This document shows positions 41,539 to 51,204 of a stretch of DNA of 64,000 bases, one piece after another. Below the pieces are notes generated by a model, which did no database searches, was not told the origin of the DNA, and was given only the letters and a program-made list of their open reading frames with translations. The position numbers and the translations under genes are program-made. Numbering within the stretch: the stretch's first letter is position 1; every line of letters begins with the position of its first letter. This DNA comes from an uncultured Parafilimonas sp. (GTDB lineage Bacteria > Bacteroidota > Bacteroidia > Chitinophagales > Chitinophagaceae). The DNA is taken from the NCBI GenBank assembly GCA_903882935.1, contig CAIRZB010000108.1, positions 33,394 through 97,393 of the forward strand, written 5' to 3'.

Positions 41539-44115
41539 CTACCATTCCGCCTGCTGCATACGCTTAATCCTGTCCTCCAGTTTTTCGGAGGAAAGGTTGT
41601 ACCGGTTAAGGCCATCGACAATAATGGGGAACGAAAGCGGTGTTAAATGTTGCGGCACGGTAATGATGATATTGCTTTGTTGTATGCGTTGCAGGGCATT
41701 GCGCAGGCGCACTTCCTCCATTTGCTGGTCAAACACCTCCTGGTACGCCTGCCGCAAAAGAATGTTGTTGGGGTCGTGCTCGCTAAACACCTTAAACAGC
41801 AAGCCGGCGGAAGCCTGTAAGTGGCGGGCTTTTTTCTGCTCGCCGGGGTACCCCTGGAAGATGAGGCCGCCAATCATCGCAATATCCCGGAATTTGCGGG
41901 TGGCCATTTCCACGCTGTTTACGCTGCGTTGGATGTCGGCAAGCAGGTTATCAAGGGTAAATAAATCATGGGCATTGCTATCATCCACCGGAATGGGTTT
42001 GTCGCTCAGCAGTTCAAAACCATAATCGTTCATCGCAATGGAAAAAGTAATGGGCGTTATTTTACTGATGCGGTAGGCCATTAACGAGCTCATGGCCTCA
42101 TGCACCTGGCGGCCCTCAAAAGGATACACCATTAGGTGGTAGCCGTCTTTATCCTCAATATGCTCTATCAGTAGCTCATGTGCCTGCGGAATATGCGAGA
42201 GTTCTTTTTGCAGGGCAAACAAGCCTGAGAGAGCTTTCAGCTCCGGCTCGTCAAAGTTGCCAGCCACAATTTTGTCGAATGTAAGCCGCAGCACACGACC
42301 CAAGTTGGCGGTAAGGCTCATACGGCCGCCCATCCAGCTGGGGACGATAGATTTTTTGGAGTTTGACTTCCGCACCAGGGCCGTCATATCTTTCACGGCC
42401 ACCAACTCCACGTTGCGGCCGGCCAGGGTAAACACATCGCCCGGCTCCAACCGGCTGATGAAGTACTCCTCAATAACACCTATGTAGCCGCCGGTCATAA
42501 ACTTTACTTTCATCATGGCATCACTCACAATGGTGCCTATGTTCATGCGGTGGCGCATGGCCACCCTGCGGCTTTTAATACGGTAGCTGCCATCGTCCTC
42601 AATCTCTACTTTTTTGTACTCGTCGTAGGCCTGTAGTGCTACTCCGCCCGTGGTTATGTGTCGCAGGATTTCTTCCCATTCACCTACCGTCATTTCGCGG
42701 AAGCAGTACGTACTTTGTACTTCGGCAAACACCTCATCCGGTTTAAAGCCGTCGCTAATGGCGAGGGTACACAAGTATTGTATCAGCACATCAAAACAGA
42801 GTTGCATGGGTTCGCGGCCTTCAATCATACCGTCCTTAATGGCTTGCTTTAGGGCAGCGGCCTCCACGAGCTCCAAGGAATGGGTGGGCAGGAAATAAAT
42901 TTTGCTAACGTCTCCAGGGCGGTGGCCGCTGCGGCCGGCCCTTTGCAAAAACCGGGATACCCCTTTGGGCGAACCGACCTGTATAACGGAATCCACCGGG
43001 CGGAAATCGACTCCCAAATCAAGGCTGGCAGTACAAACCACGGCCTTTAGTTTTTGGGTATGCAGGGCTTCCTCCACCCAAACGCGCAACTCCTGCTCAA
43101 TACTGCCGTGGTGCAGGGCAATGGCGCCAGCAAACTGGGGTGCCACATCCAACAACACCTGGTACCAGCGTTCGGCCATGCCCCTAGTGTTGATAAAGAT
43201 GAGCGTGGTGGTGCTTTGCTCAATAATAGGCACCACCCTTTCGGCCAGCCTTATGCCCAAATGGCCGGCCCAGGGGTATTTTTCTATCTCGTCGGGGATG
43301 ACTGATAATACTTCGATGCGTTTATCGAGCTGGGCGCGTACTACCTCACCCCCGTCCCCTCTCCCCTGGATGGAGAGGGGTGCCCCGTCTATTCTTACAG
43401 GTTTATTATTTATGGCAGACAGAAGAACATCCTTTGCCTGCTCCAAATTGCCGATGGTGGCGCTGATTCCCCAAACGGAAAGGGAGTTTGTAGTTTGTGG
43501 TTTGTGGTTTGTAGTTGTATCACCTGCATCCAATTGGCCATTGACCATTGACCACTGACCATTCACGATGCGGCTTACCGCCAACTCCACCTGCACACCC
43601 CTTTTGCTCCCAAGCAGTTCGTGCCACTCATCCACCGCAATGATGCGCAACGTTTTAAACACCTCCCGGTAGCCTTTTTGCGCCAACAACAGGTGCAGGC
43701 TTTCCGGGGTTATGAGCAGCACCTCGGGCATGTTGCGTTTTTGTTTCTGCCGTTCACCAGTATCGGTATCACCGTTACGGATGCCCACTTTCCACTGCAT
43801 GCCCAGTTCAAATATCACTTCCTCCATGGCGCGGGCAATATCCTTGCCCAAGGCACGCAGGGGCGTTACCCAAAGCAACTGCAAACCATTTTTTGATTTT
43901 GCTTGATAGTTATTGGGATGCTCATTGATAAACTGTATAATACTACCCAAAAAAACCGAGTATGTTTTGCCACAACCCGTTGGTGCATTAACGAGGCCGC
44001 TGTTACCATCAATAATATGCTGCCAGGTTTGCAGCTGAAACTGGAAGGGCTCAAAGCTTTTTGCCGTAAGCCATTGGTGTACTATTTTATACCCGATGGT
44101 GTTTTGTAATTGCAT
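41539..44115 (-). CDS. Lhr-like (ligase-associated type) DEXH DNA helicase
   Basis: An 858-residue superfamily 2 helicase. Motif I is NAPTGCGKTYSV, motif II VDEWHELLG (DEWH), motif III ISATIGN and motif VI QRAGRSGHRPGD; an Lhr-type winged-helix and C-terminal domain follow. Lhr helicases unwind DNA and RNA-DNA hybrids, and this subgroup is often beside an ATP-dependent ligase and a nuclease in DNA repair operons; no ligase is next to it here. Two in-frame insertions, at about residues 184-212 and 243-257, are derived from intergenic repeat sequences (see findings). There is no signal of frame damage. Confidence 0.92.
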   Translation of the reverse strand: MQLQNTIGYKIVHQWLTAKSFEPFQFQLQTWQHIIDGNSGLVNAPTGCGKTYSVFLGSIIQFINEHPNNYQAKSKNGLQLLWVTPLRALGKDIARAMEEVIFELGMQWKVGIRNGDTDTGERQKQKRNMPEVLLITPESLHLLLAQKGYREVFKTLRIIAVDEWHELLGSKRGVQVELAVSRIVNGQWSMVNGQLDAGDTTTNHKPQTTNSLSVWGISATIGNLEQAKDVLLSAINNKPVRIDGAPLSIQGRGDGGEVVRAQLDKRIEVLSVIPDEIEKYPWAGHLGIRLAERVVPIIEQSTTTLIFINTRGMAERWYQVLLDVAPQFAGAIALHHGSIEQELRVWVEEALHTQKLKAVVCTASLDLGVDFRPVDSVIQVGSPKGVSRFLQRAGRSGHRPGDVSKIYFLPTHSLELVEAAALKQAIKDGMIEGREPMQLCFDVLIQYLCTLAISDGFKPDEVFAEVQSTYCFREMTVGEWEEILRHITTGGVALQAYDEYKKVEIEDDGSYRIKSRRVAMRHRMNIGTIVSDAMMKVKFMTGGYIGVIEEYFISRLEPGDVFTLAGRNVELVAVKDMTALVRKSNSKKSIVPSWMGGRMSLTANLGRVLRLTFDKIVAGNFDEPELKALSGLFALQKELSHIPQAHELLIEHIEDKDGYHLMVYPFEGRQVHEAMSSLMAYRISKITPITFSIAMNDYGFELLSDKPIPVDDSNAHDLFTLDNLLADIQRSVNSVEMATRKFRDIAMIGGLIFQGYPGEQKKARHLQASAGLLFKVFSEHDPNNILLRQAYQEVFDQQMEEVRLRNALQRIQQSNIIITVPQHLTPLSFPIIVDGLNRYNLSSEKLEDRIKRMQQAEW

Positions 44116-44226
44116 TTTAGATAAATTGTTCGCTCAGCCCAATTATTGCTTAAATAATTGTTATTCAGCAGAAATTCGGTACTCTTGTAATAATGAAGTT
44201 ATAGCATAATTTTCAACACCCTTTTA

Positions 44227-44661
44227 ATGAAAAGCAGAATAGAAATCAAAGCTTACTATACACCCAAATCCTACGGATTTAGTTCTAAGGCAAAAACGAT
44301 ACATATGCCATATTTGAATGTGATTGTTAAAAACCCTGAAACAGGGGAAACAGATAAAAACACAAGCCAGTTTTTAGTGGATACGGGCGCATCGGTATCA
44401 ATAATCAATTCGAGGTATGAATCATTTATACAAAAGATTAAGCCTTATGACAGCTTTAAAATCCAATATGGGAACGGGGGATTAAAAAATTGCCCCATGT
44501 ACCATGTTGCTGCTATTATAAAAGGTATTGAGTTTAACATTTCAGTTGCTTATGATGCTGAGTGTCCTTTTTTATTACTAGGGCATTTTGAATTTATGGA
44601 ACGAAATAGTTATACTATTTTTGATTCATATTCCAGCCGTCTACAAATAATAAGACTTTAA
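44227..44661 (+). CDS. Retropepsin-like aspartic protease
   Basis: A 144-residue protein with the single-domain aspartyl protease motif FLVDTGASVSIINSR (catalytic D-T-G) and a second hydrophobic-glycine element LLLGHFEFMERN that matches the flap/second turn region of retropepsin-like proteins. It has no signal peptide, so it is cytoplasmic, and must dimerise to make an active site. The next gene begins 3 nt after the stop, so the two form a unit. Substrate unknown. Confidence 0.8.
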   Translation: MKSRIEIKAYYTPKSYGFSSKAKTIHMPYLNVIVKNPETGETDKNTSQFLVDTGASVSIINSRYESFIQKIKPYDSFKIQYGNGGLKNCPMYHVAAIIKGIEFNISVAYDAECPFLLLGHFEFMERNSYTIFDSYSSRLQIIRL

Positions 44662-44664
44662 GAC

Positions 44665-45246
44665 ATGCTTAAAAAATTAAAATATACTACTTTACTCGAC
44701 TATCTGCTGTACATCCTGTCCTTAGCAAAAAGCAGCGGGCTTAGATATGTAAGTTTAGTATCATTGGTGGAATCATTAAAATACGAAGCCTCTTTTAGTG
44801 ACATACAGGAAATTGGGAAATACCTTGACACAATGGGATGGGCAAAAGTATTTTTCTCATTAGGGGATGTAAAAGCCCAAATTACCAGCAGAGGGATGGT
44901 TTATGTGGAAGAAAAGCCTGAGGAATTTGAGAAGGAAGCTGCATCGTATATAGAGAGTCTGGCGAAAAAAACACTTGAAGATTTTATTATTCACGTTTCA
45001 AGCGTGCCTGTAGACCCCCAAAAAACTATATTTAAAATTATTGATGCCTCAATTGGTAAAATAAAAAAATATCAGGGCGAACACTCCGACTTCCTTATAG
45101 ACCTTGAGGTTGTAAAAATAGAACTGACGAAATCTCTGCCCGATTTTCAACTAATAGAAATTAAACTGAATAAGTTGAGTGCATTGGAATACATTAGTTC
45201 AGAGGTACAAGAATTGAAAGATTACCTACTGGTTCCGGCAAATTAA
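44665..45246 (+). CDS. Hypothetical partner protein of the retropepsin-like gene
   Basis: A 193-residue protein of unknown function. The N-terminal ~85 residues (YTTLLDYLLYILSLAKSSGL, then VKAQITSRGMVYVEEKPEEF) look like a winged-helix DNA-binding fold, with ITSRGMVYVE resembling the wing of ArsR- or DUF-type effectors. The remainder is helical. It begins 3 nt after the aspartic protease, implying co-translation. It may be a regulator cleaved by the protease, or its target; this is inference only. Confidence 0.65.
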   Translation: MLKKLKYTTLLDYLLYILSLAKSSGLRYVSLVSLVESLKYEASFSDIQEIGKYLDTMGWAKVFFSLGDVKAQITSRGMVYVEEKPEEFEKEAASYIESLAKKTLEDFIIHVSSVPVDPQKTIFKIIDASIGKIKKYQGEHSDFLIDLEVVKIELTKSLPDFQLIEIKLNKLSALEYISSEVQELKDYLLVPAN

Positions 45247-45250
45247 CCGC

Positions 45251-46636
45251 CTACAGCGTCTTCAAATACTCGATCAACGCTTTTCTCGCCTGCTCCGTCA
45301 GTACGTCCCCAAATGTATGGCCGTAATTGCCATAACCGGCTAAAGTAGTATTGTACACTTTTTTGCCGCTTGGGGCTTGTTTGGTTTCGTACTGCCAGCC
45401 GATGGCCGAGTAATCATATATGGGGTGTTTAAAATCCCGCTGCCAGTAAGTGGGCCGTTCTTTACTGTTTAGCAAGGCCGCCAAGGTAGGCACGCTGCCG
45501 TTATGCAGGTAGGGCGCGGTTGCCCAAACACCATCCAGCGGCGGTGCCACGTACCCGTTGCTGGGCTGCAACTTTGCGGGATGGTCGGTGGTGGCATACC
45601 AGCTTTTATTAAACCAGTCAATAAACTGCGGGTTTTGGTAATTGCTGATGAACAGCAGAGAATCGGTTTGGATGATGTTTTCTGGCACCAGCAAGTTCGG
45701 GTAACTGCTTTCGCCGCCATAATCGCCATGGCATTTTCGGCAGGTAACGTTAAACACTTCTTTGCCTTGGGCAGCAAGTGCGATGTCAATTTTATTAGGG
45801 TATTTAGGCGGCTGTATTGACTGGATAAATGCCAAAACATCCCCAAAATGGGCGGAAACCTCCCTGGCCTCGGCGGTGTCTTTAACCGTAAGCAAATTGC
45901 TGAGCATTAAAAACTTCGTAAAATCGCCCCGGCCAAAGCCATTGTAAAACATGGCGTTCTTTTTTTTAAGCAGCCACCAAGCCGGTACGTCTGTGGGTAC
46001 TACCTCGTCTGGCACGGCAAGCAAGGCGGTATCGCTCCAAACAAGCGTGGCAGGGTTGCGGTGGGCCACTAACAGGGTGGCCAGCCTGTCTGCCGCGTTA
46101 ACCCCCTGCACCTCGGTTTGCATGTAGGGGAATACTTTTCTGATGGAACGTATCATTTCTGCAGCCGCTTGGTACTGGGCGGGCGAAACAATCTTCATAA
46201 TACCGGCGGAAGCCGCCATTAGCACTTTGCCTGCCTGCTGGGTGCGCGAAAAATCGAGTGCTGTGTTGCCCATGCCCACCACCAGTTTGCCCTCAAATAC
46301 CTGTGCATGGCATTGCAGGCAATTAGGGGCCACTACCTCGGTTCCGTTGGCTGTTTTAACCAGGTTATAATCGTGGGGTAATAAAGCACTTTTACCTGCC
46401 CGGCCCAAGTAATTCAAAGTGTCGCGGCCAAAAATTGTTTTAAAATAGCCGTATGGCAGGCCGCTTTTTACATAATCGCCATATATCAGGTAATCAAGCC
46501 CCTTTTCAGGGTTGCCATGTTGTTGTTCGCTGGGGGGTATGTAAACAGGGGCGGTAATTGGGTCACCACCGTTTATGCCAGCAATAAACAACGCTGTAAT
46601 TGCACATACCAAAAATATCATTGTCCACTTTTTCAT
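45251..46636 (-). CDS. Dihaem c-type cytochrome
   Basis: A 461-residue exported protein with N-terminal signal (MIFLVCAITALFIAGINGG) and two CxxCH haem sites: CLQCH (about residue 101) and CRKCH (about residue 299). Between them are conserved acidic helices, and the C-terminal domain (APYLHNGSVPTLAALLNSKE) resembles the distal domain of cytochrome c peroxidase-like or RoxA-like dihaem proteins. It functions in the periplasm as an electron-transfer protein or peroxidase; the reaction is not determinable from sequence alone. Transcribed singly. Confidence 0.88.
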   Translation of the reverse strand: MKKWTMIFLVCAITALFIAGINGGDPITAPVYIPPSEQQHGNPEKGLDYLIYGDYVKSGLPYGYFKTIFGRDTLNYLGRAGKSALLPHDYNLVKTANGTEVVAPNCLQCHAQVFEGKLVVGMGNTALDFSRTQQAGKVLMAASAGIMKIVSPAQYQAAAEMIRSIRKVFPYMQTEVQGVNAADRLATLLVAHRNPATLVWSDTALLAVPDEVVPTDVPAWWLLKKKNAMFYNGFGRGDFTKFLMLSNLLTVKDTAEAREVSAHFGDVLAFIQSIQPPKYPNKIDIALAAQGKEVFNVTCRKCHGDYGGESSYPNLLVPENIIQTDSLLFISNYQNPQFIDWFNKSWYATTDHPAKLQPSNGYVAPPLDGVWATAPYLHNGSVPTLAALLNSKERPTYWQRDFKHPIYDYSAIGWQYETKQAPSGKKVYNTTLAGYGNYGHTFGDVLTEQARKALIEYLKTL

Positions 46637-47112
46637 ACGTTATGGTAATAAACAAAAGGGTTAAAGAAAGGTTGGGTATTTGATATGCAAATTGCATATT
46701 AAAACGCGCATGTGTAGTAAAACACAATCAACAATCTTGTTAATTTTTCAGGGGTCAACAACAAATACTTGCGCGTAATAATTCCAATGCGGCTATGCTT
46801 GCGGAGGCACCAATAAACAAAGCTGGCAAAACTGCTTTTTTTGTTGGGTGAAACTTATCGCAAAAAACGCCTAAAATTATTACTAGGTTAATTTTTGTAA
46901 TTCCCCCTTACCCTGGCAAAAACATATAGATGCCTGCCAACATGCGGTTAAATTATATGCCCATTTTTCATTTTTTGCTGCACAAATAGCATGTCAATTA
47001 GGCCGCTATTTACTGTGTGTTGGTGGAGACGCTCCCTTATTTGCCATTTTCACCCAATACGCCAAACATTAGCAGTTGCTTTGCGCTAATTTTGCCAAGC
47101 AATGTTAGCGAA
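46637..47112. other. AT-rich intergenic region
   Basis: The divergent promoter region between the cytochrome gene and the cysteine desulfurase. No repeat, RNA or regulatory palindrome stood out; the upstream in-frame GTG-like extension of the desulfurase (from 47017) has no conserved sequence. Confidence 0.5.
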
Positions 47113-48264
47113 ATGGTTAAACTACCTGTTTATTTAGATTATAACGCCACCACACCAATGGATAAACGGGTGCTGCAAGTTATGCTGCCCTATTTTACTG
47201 AGCATTTCGGCAACGCGGCAAGCCGGTCCCACGTGTTTGGCTGGGCCGCCAGCGAAGCGGTGGACATAGCGAGGGAGCAGGTGGCAAGTTTGCTTGGGGC
47301 CGAGCCAGGGGAAATTATATTTACCTCCGGTGCTACCGAAAGCTGCAACCTTGCATTAAAAGGGGTGTTTGAAATGTATGCCTCCAAAGGCAACCACATT
47401 ATAACCGTGGGTACCGAACACAAAGCGGTGCTGGATACTTGTAAACACCTTGAAAAACTGGGCGGGGAGGTAACCTACCTGCCAGTAGGCTTTGACGGGT
47501 TGGTTGATGTACAACAACTGGAAGCCTCCATAAGGCCAACCACTTTGCTTATTTGTATTATGTATGCCAACAATGAGGTGGGCGTTATACAGCCCATTAG
47601 GCACATTGCCGAAATAGCCAACAGGCACAACGTGTTGTTTTTTTGCGATGCAACCCAAGCAGTGGGTAAAATACCTGTTGATGTATTGCACGATGGTATA
47701 CATCTGTTGGCACTTAGCGCCCACAAGTTATACGGCCCCAAGGGGGTAGGGGCTTTGTATATACGCCGCAAAAACCCAAGGGTAAGGCTTACTGCCCAGC
47801 AGGATGGCGGCGGCCATGAAAAAAACATGCGCAGTGGCACCCTTAACGTGCCGGGCATAGCCGGCTTGGGCAAAGCCTGTGAAATTTGCCAAACCGAAAT
47901 GGCAGAAGATGCGCGGCGCATGGCCCTATTGCGCGACAAGCTGGAAGTTGCCTTATTACAGATACCCGGGGCACAGGTAAACGGTAACCGAAAGCACCGC
48001 CTGCCCAATATTACCAATATTTCGTTCCCCCATATTGAGGCGCAAGGCCTTATGCTACGTTTAAGTAAATATTTGGCCGTGTCATCTGGCTCTGCGTGCA
48101 CGTCGGCTTCCATCGAACCGAGCTATGTGTTAAAAGCAATGGGGCTTACCGATGAACTAGCACACGGCAGCCTGCGCTTTGGTGTTGGCCGCTTTACCAC
48201 TGAGGAAGAAATGGATTTTGTGTTGGAGAAGATAACTGAAAATTTGAAAACTCAGTTAATTTGA
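47113..48264 (+). CDS. Cysteine desulfurase (IscS/NifS family)
   Basis: A PLP enzyme of 383 residues that removes sulfur from cysteine for Fe-S clusters and thio-modification. Motifs: start VYLDYNATTPMDKRVLQ, GATESCNLALKG, the HKLYGPKGVGALY segment with the PLP lysine, and the active-site loop SSGSACTSASIEPS with the persulfide cysteine. The ATG at 47113 is chosen because it begins the conserved VYLDYNATTP. Class is II-like or IscS-like by the long loop; no scaffold genes adjoin it. Next gene is 269 nt downstream and unrelated. Confidence 0.93.
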   Translation: MVKLPVYLDYNATTPMDKRVLQVMLPYFTEHFGNAASRSHVFGWAASEAVDIAREQVASLLGAEPGEIIFTSGATESCNLALKGVFEMYASKGNHIITVGTEHKAVLDTCKHLEKLGGEVTYLPVGFDGLVDVQQLEASIRPTTLLICIMYANNEVGVIQPIRHIAEIANRHNVLFFCDATQAVGKIPVDVLHDGIHLLALSAHKLYGPKGVGALYIRRKNPRVRLTAQQDGGGHEKNMRSGTLNVPGIAGLGKACEICQTEMAEDARRMALLRDKLEVALLQIPGAQVNGNRKHRLPNITNISFPHIEAQGLMLRLSKYLAVSSGSACTSASIEPSYVLKAMGLTDELAHGSLRFGVGRFTTEEEMDFVLEKITENLKTQLI

Positions 48265-48533
48265 AAATGAGCAGAGAAGGGGAATAATTTATGATTGGTA
48301 ATGGCGGGCCGACTAGTTTTTTAATGCTTTAATGTGCACAGCATTCAACTTTTTTTATTTAGCTCAATTTCATGCACCGTGTTTTATGCAAAAAGCAACA
48401 GTAATTTTAAAGTTCACTCAGTAAATTTAACTATTTAGGCATACCTAAAACCGTTGCGAGTGCGTTTACTAGCCTGAAGTTGGCATCTGATTTTCAAATT
48501 GCCACATTTTTAAATTAACGTAGTTTTGGCCCT

Positions 48534-49256
48534 ATGTGGATGATCTGTAAAAAAGAATGGCGGCAGTTTTTTAGCAGCCTCACCGGCTACATAGCATTAA
48601 CAATTTTTCTACTGCTAAACGGGCTGCTGTTTTTTGTTTTTCCCGATACCAGCCTGCTCAATTTTGGGTATGCCACCTTGGACAGCTTTTTTAGGCTGGC
48701 CCCTTGGGTGTTGCTTTTTTTGGTTCCTACCATAACCATGCGCAGCCTGGCCGATGAATACAAAGGCGGCACGTTTGAACTGCTGAAGGTATTACCCCTG
48801 CGCCCTGCGGAAATAGTATGGGGCAAATTTTTCGGTGCCTTATTGGTTATTTTGCTCGCCCTATTACCAACCATTATTTATGCGGTAAGCATCCAGCTGC
48901 TTAGCGCAGTTGGCGGTATTGACGTGGGCAGCACTATAGGCAGCTATATAGGCCTTTTTATGCTCGGGGCTGTGTTTACCGGCATTGGCATTTGCGCCAG
49001 TAGTTTTACCAACAATACCGTGGTAGCTTTTATTACTGGTGCTTTCGCCTGCTTTTTATTGTTTAACGGCTTTTCGGCCATTAGCAAGCTACCCCTGTTT
49101 GCCGGCAGCCCCGCGTACTATATTGAAATGCTGGGTATCAACAACCACTACGCCAGCATCAGCAAAGGCGTGGTAGACATCCGCGATGTGGTTTATTTCG
49201 CCGGTATCATCTTGGTATCCATGCTCATCACCCAACAAAATGTGGCCAAGCGCTAA
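48534..49256 (+). CDS. gldF: Gliding motility ABC transporter permease GldF
   Basis: A 240-residue membrane permease of an ABC-2-type transporter with six hydrophobic segments (LTGYIALTIFLLLNGLLFFV at the N-terminus; ILVSMLITQQN at the end) and the conserved TMRSLADEYKGGTFELLKVL loop. It pairs with GldG (and a GldA ATPase encoded elsewhere) in a transporter needed for gliding motility and proper cell-surface function in Bacteroidota. The next gene, gldG, begins 5 nt after its stop. Confidence 0.93.
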   Translation: MWMICKKEWRQFFSSLTGYIALTIFLLLNGLLFFVFPDTSLLNFGYATLDSFFRLAPWVLLFLVPTITMRSLADEYKGGTFELLKVLPLRPAEIVWGKFFGALLVILLALLPTIIYAVSIQLLSAVGGIDVGSTIGSYIGLFMLGAVFTGIGICASSFTNNTVVAFITGAFACFLLFNGFSAISKLPLFAGSPAYYIEMLGINNHYASISKGVVDIRDVVYFAGIILVSMLITQQNVAKR

Positions 49257-49261
49257 ATAAC

Positions 49262-51010
49262 ATGCAAAAAATATTCAAGTATAAATACTGGTGGCTGGTT
49301 GTAATTGCACTGTTTGTGTCGGCCGTTTATTTGTCAAACAACCTGCGTTACCGCTTTGACCTTACCGCCGAAAAGCGTTTCAGCATTAGCACTTCCACAA
49401 AAACATTGTTAGGCAATATTGATTCTGCCATAACCGTAAAGCTTTTTTTAACGGGCGACTTACCGGCCGATTACCGTAAATTAAGCAACGCCACGCAGGA
49501 CCTGCTGAGCGAGTTTAGGGATATAAGCCATAACCAAATAAACTTTGAGGTGGAAGTGCCCGGAGAAAAACTGGGTGACGACAGCCTTAAACTACAGCTG
49601 TATGATAGCCTTGCCAGGCTGGGCGTGGTGTTTGAAAGAAATGAGGATGTTAGTGCCGGCACCAACAAAACCACCGACCAAGTTATTATACCATCAGCGT
49701 TGGTATTTTACAAGAACCAAAAACCCTTTGCCGTTGACCTACGCAGCAGCCGCAAGGTTTTTGACAACTACAATGTGGTGAACGACGAGCCGAGGGAGAA
49801 CAAAGAAGCTACGCTGAACGCGGCCGAAGCCTTGCTGGAGTTTAAGTTTGCCGATGCCATTAACAAGCTTACCCGCAACTATGTGCCAACCATAGCCTAT
49901 TTACTGGGTAATGGCGAGGCGGTGCCGGGTAAAGTATCGGACCTGATACAAACACTGCGTACCAATTACCGCTTTGGCCCTTTTGATTTGAAGCAAAGCT
50001 ACCCATCTCCCCAACAGATTGACGCTTTGTTGATTGTTAAACCCACCATACCTTTTACCGATGAAGACAAATTAAAAATTGACCAATACGTGATGCATGG
50101 CGGTAAGGTAATTTGGTTTGTTGACAAGCTATACGCCGAACTTGACAGCCTAATGCGCAGCCAAGCCGACTTTGTGGCTTTTGACCGAAACCTCAACTTG
50201 GATGATATTTTGTTTAGGTATGGCGTAAGGATAAACGGTGACCTGCTACAGGATTTGAATTGTTCAAAAATACCCATAGTTACGGGCCAGAACACAGATG
50301 GCAGCCCGCGCATGCAGCGCCTGCCTTGGCCGTACTACCCATTTTTATCATCCCCCAACAACAACCCGATAACAAAAAACTTGGAAAGGGTATTGCCTAT
50401 CTTCCCTTCAAGCATCGATACGGTAAGGGCTTATGGGATAGAAAAAACAATACTGTTGGCATCTGACACCAACAGCCGTATATTGAACTCCCCTGCCATG
50501 GTTAGCCTTAACAGCGTGGCAGACGACCCCAGTTTTCAAACATTTAATAAAAGCCACCTACCGGTTGCCGTTTTGCTGGAAGGCAAATTCACCTCCCTGT
50601 TTGCCAACAGGCTTACCAAGCAGGTGCAAGATTCTGTGGCAAAGGCTTCGGGCGAGTTATTTTCGGGGTCGGCCCAAAAACCTACCAAGCAAATAGTGGT
50701 ATCGGATGCTGATGTAGTAACCAATTCGGTTAGCCCAACCACCGGCCCCCTGCCCATGGGCGAGTTGCCTTTGGAGAATTACCGCTTTGCCAACCGCGAG
50801 TTTTTTTTAAACAGCATTGACTATTTGGTAAACGGCAGCGGCATATTTGAGCTGCGGAACAAAGACTTTACGTTGCGCTTATTGGATAAGAAAAAAGTAG
50901 AGGCGCAAAAAACAACCTGGCAGTTTATAAACATTGCAGTGCCTGTGTTACTGATAATTTTGTTTGGCTTGGTGTACCAGTGGAACCGGAAGCGGAAGTT
51001 TGCGGTGTAG
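49262..51010 (+). CDS. gldG: Gliding motility ABC transporter accessory protein GldG
   Basis: A 582-residue protein with an N-terminal membrane helix (YWWLVVIALFVSAVYLSNNL), a large periplasmic domain homologous to GldG/IFT52-like folds (AITVKLFLTGDLPADYRKL; GGKVIWFVDKLYAELDS) and a C-terminal membrane helix (FINIAVPVLLIILFGLVYQW). It is co-transcribed with gldF (5-nt gap) and forms the periplasmic part of the transporter; not enzymatic as far as known. Confidence 0.93.
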   Translation: MQKIFKYKYWWLVVIALFVSAVYLSNNLRYRFDLTAEKRFSISTSTKTLLGNIDSAITVKLFLTGDLPADYRKLSNATQDLLSEFRDISHNQINFEVEVPGEKLGDDSLKLQLYDSLARLGVVFERNEDVSAGTNKTTDQVIIPSALVFYKNQKPFAVDLRSSRKVFDNYNVVNDEPRENKEATLNAAEALLEFKFADAINKLTRNYVPTIAYLLGNGEAVPGKVSDLIQTLRTNYRFGPFDLKQSYPSPQQIDALLIVKPTIPFTDEDKLKIDQYVMHGGKVIWFVDKLYAELDSLMRSQADFVAFDRNLNLDDILFRYGVRINGDLLQDLNCSKIPIVTGQNTDGSPRMQRLPWPYYPFLSSPNNNPITKNLERVLPIFPSSIDTVRAYGIEKTILLASDTNSRILNSPAMVSLNSVADDPSFQTFNKSHLPVAVLLEGKFTSLFANRLTKQVQDSVAKASGELFSGSAQKPTKQIVVSDADVVTNSVSPTTGPLPMGELPLENYRFANREFFLNSIDYLVNGSGIFELRNKDFTLRLLDKKKVEAQKTTWQFINIAVPVLLIILFGLVYQWNRKRKFAV

Positions 51011-51204
51011 CCATATTAAGCACAGGCGTAAAACGGGCAGCACCAGTACGTGAGGGGAGCATGCCATTTAAAAAAGCGTGGTTTATTGCAAAAACGCAAA
51101 AGACTAATACACATTAAATTGGTAGGCAGCACTGGATAAAGATATTACAACAATTGAAAATTGGTGAGAGACACTAGGTTCATTAATAGTCCAAAAAGTA
51201 AAAT

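Noticed and set aside
40964..42025. A 353-codon + strand frame upstream of and antisense to the Lhr-like helicase
   Set aside because: About 490 nt are antisense to a clear gene, the remainder spans the paired repeats, and the sequence shows no conserved motif.
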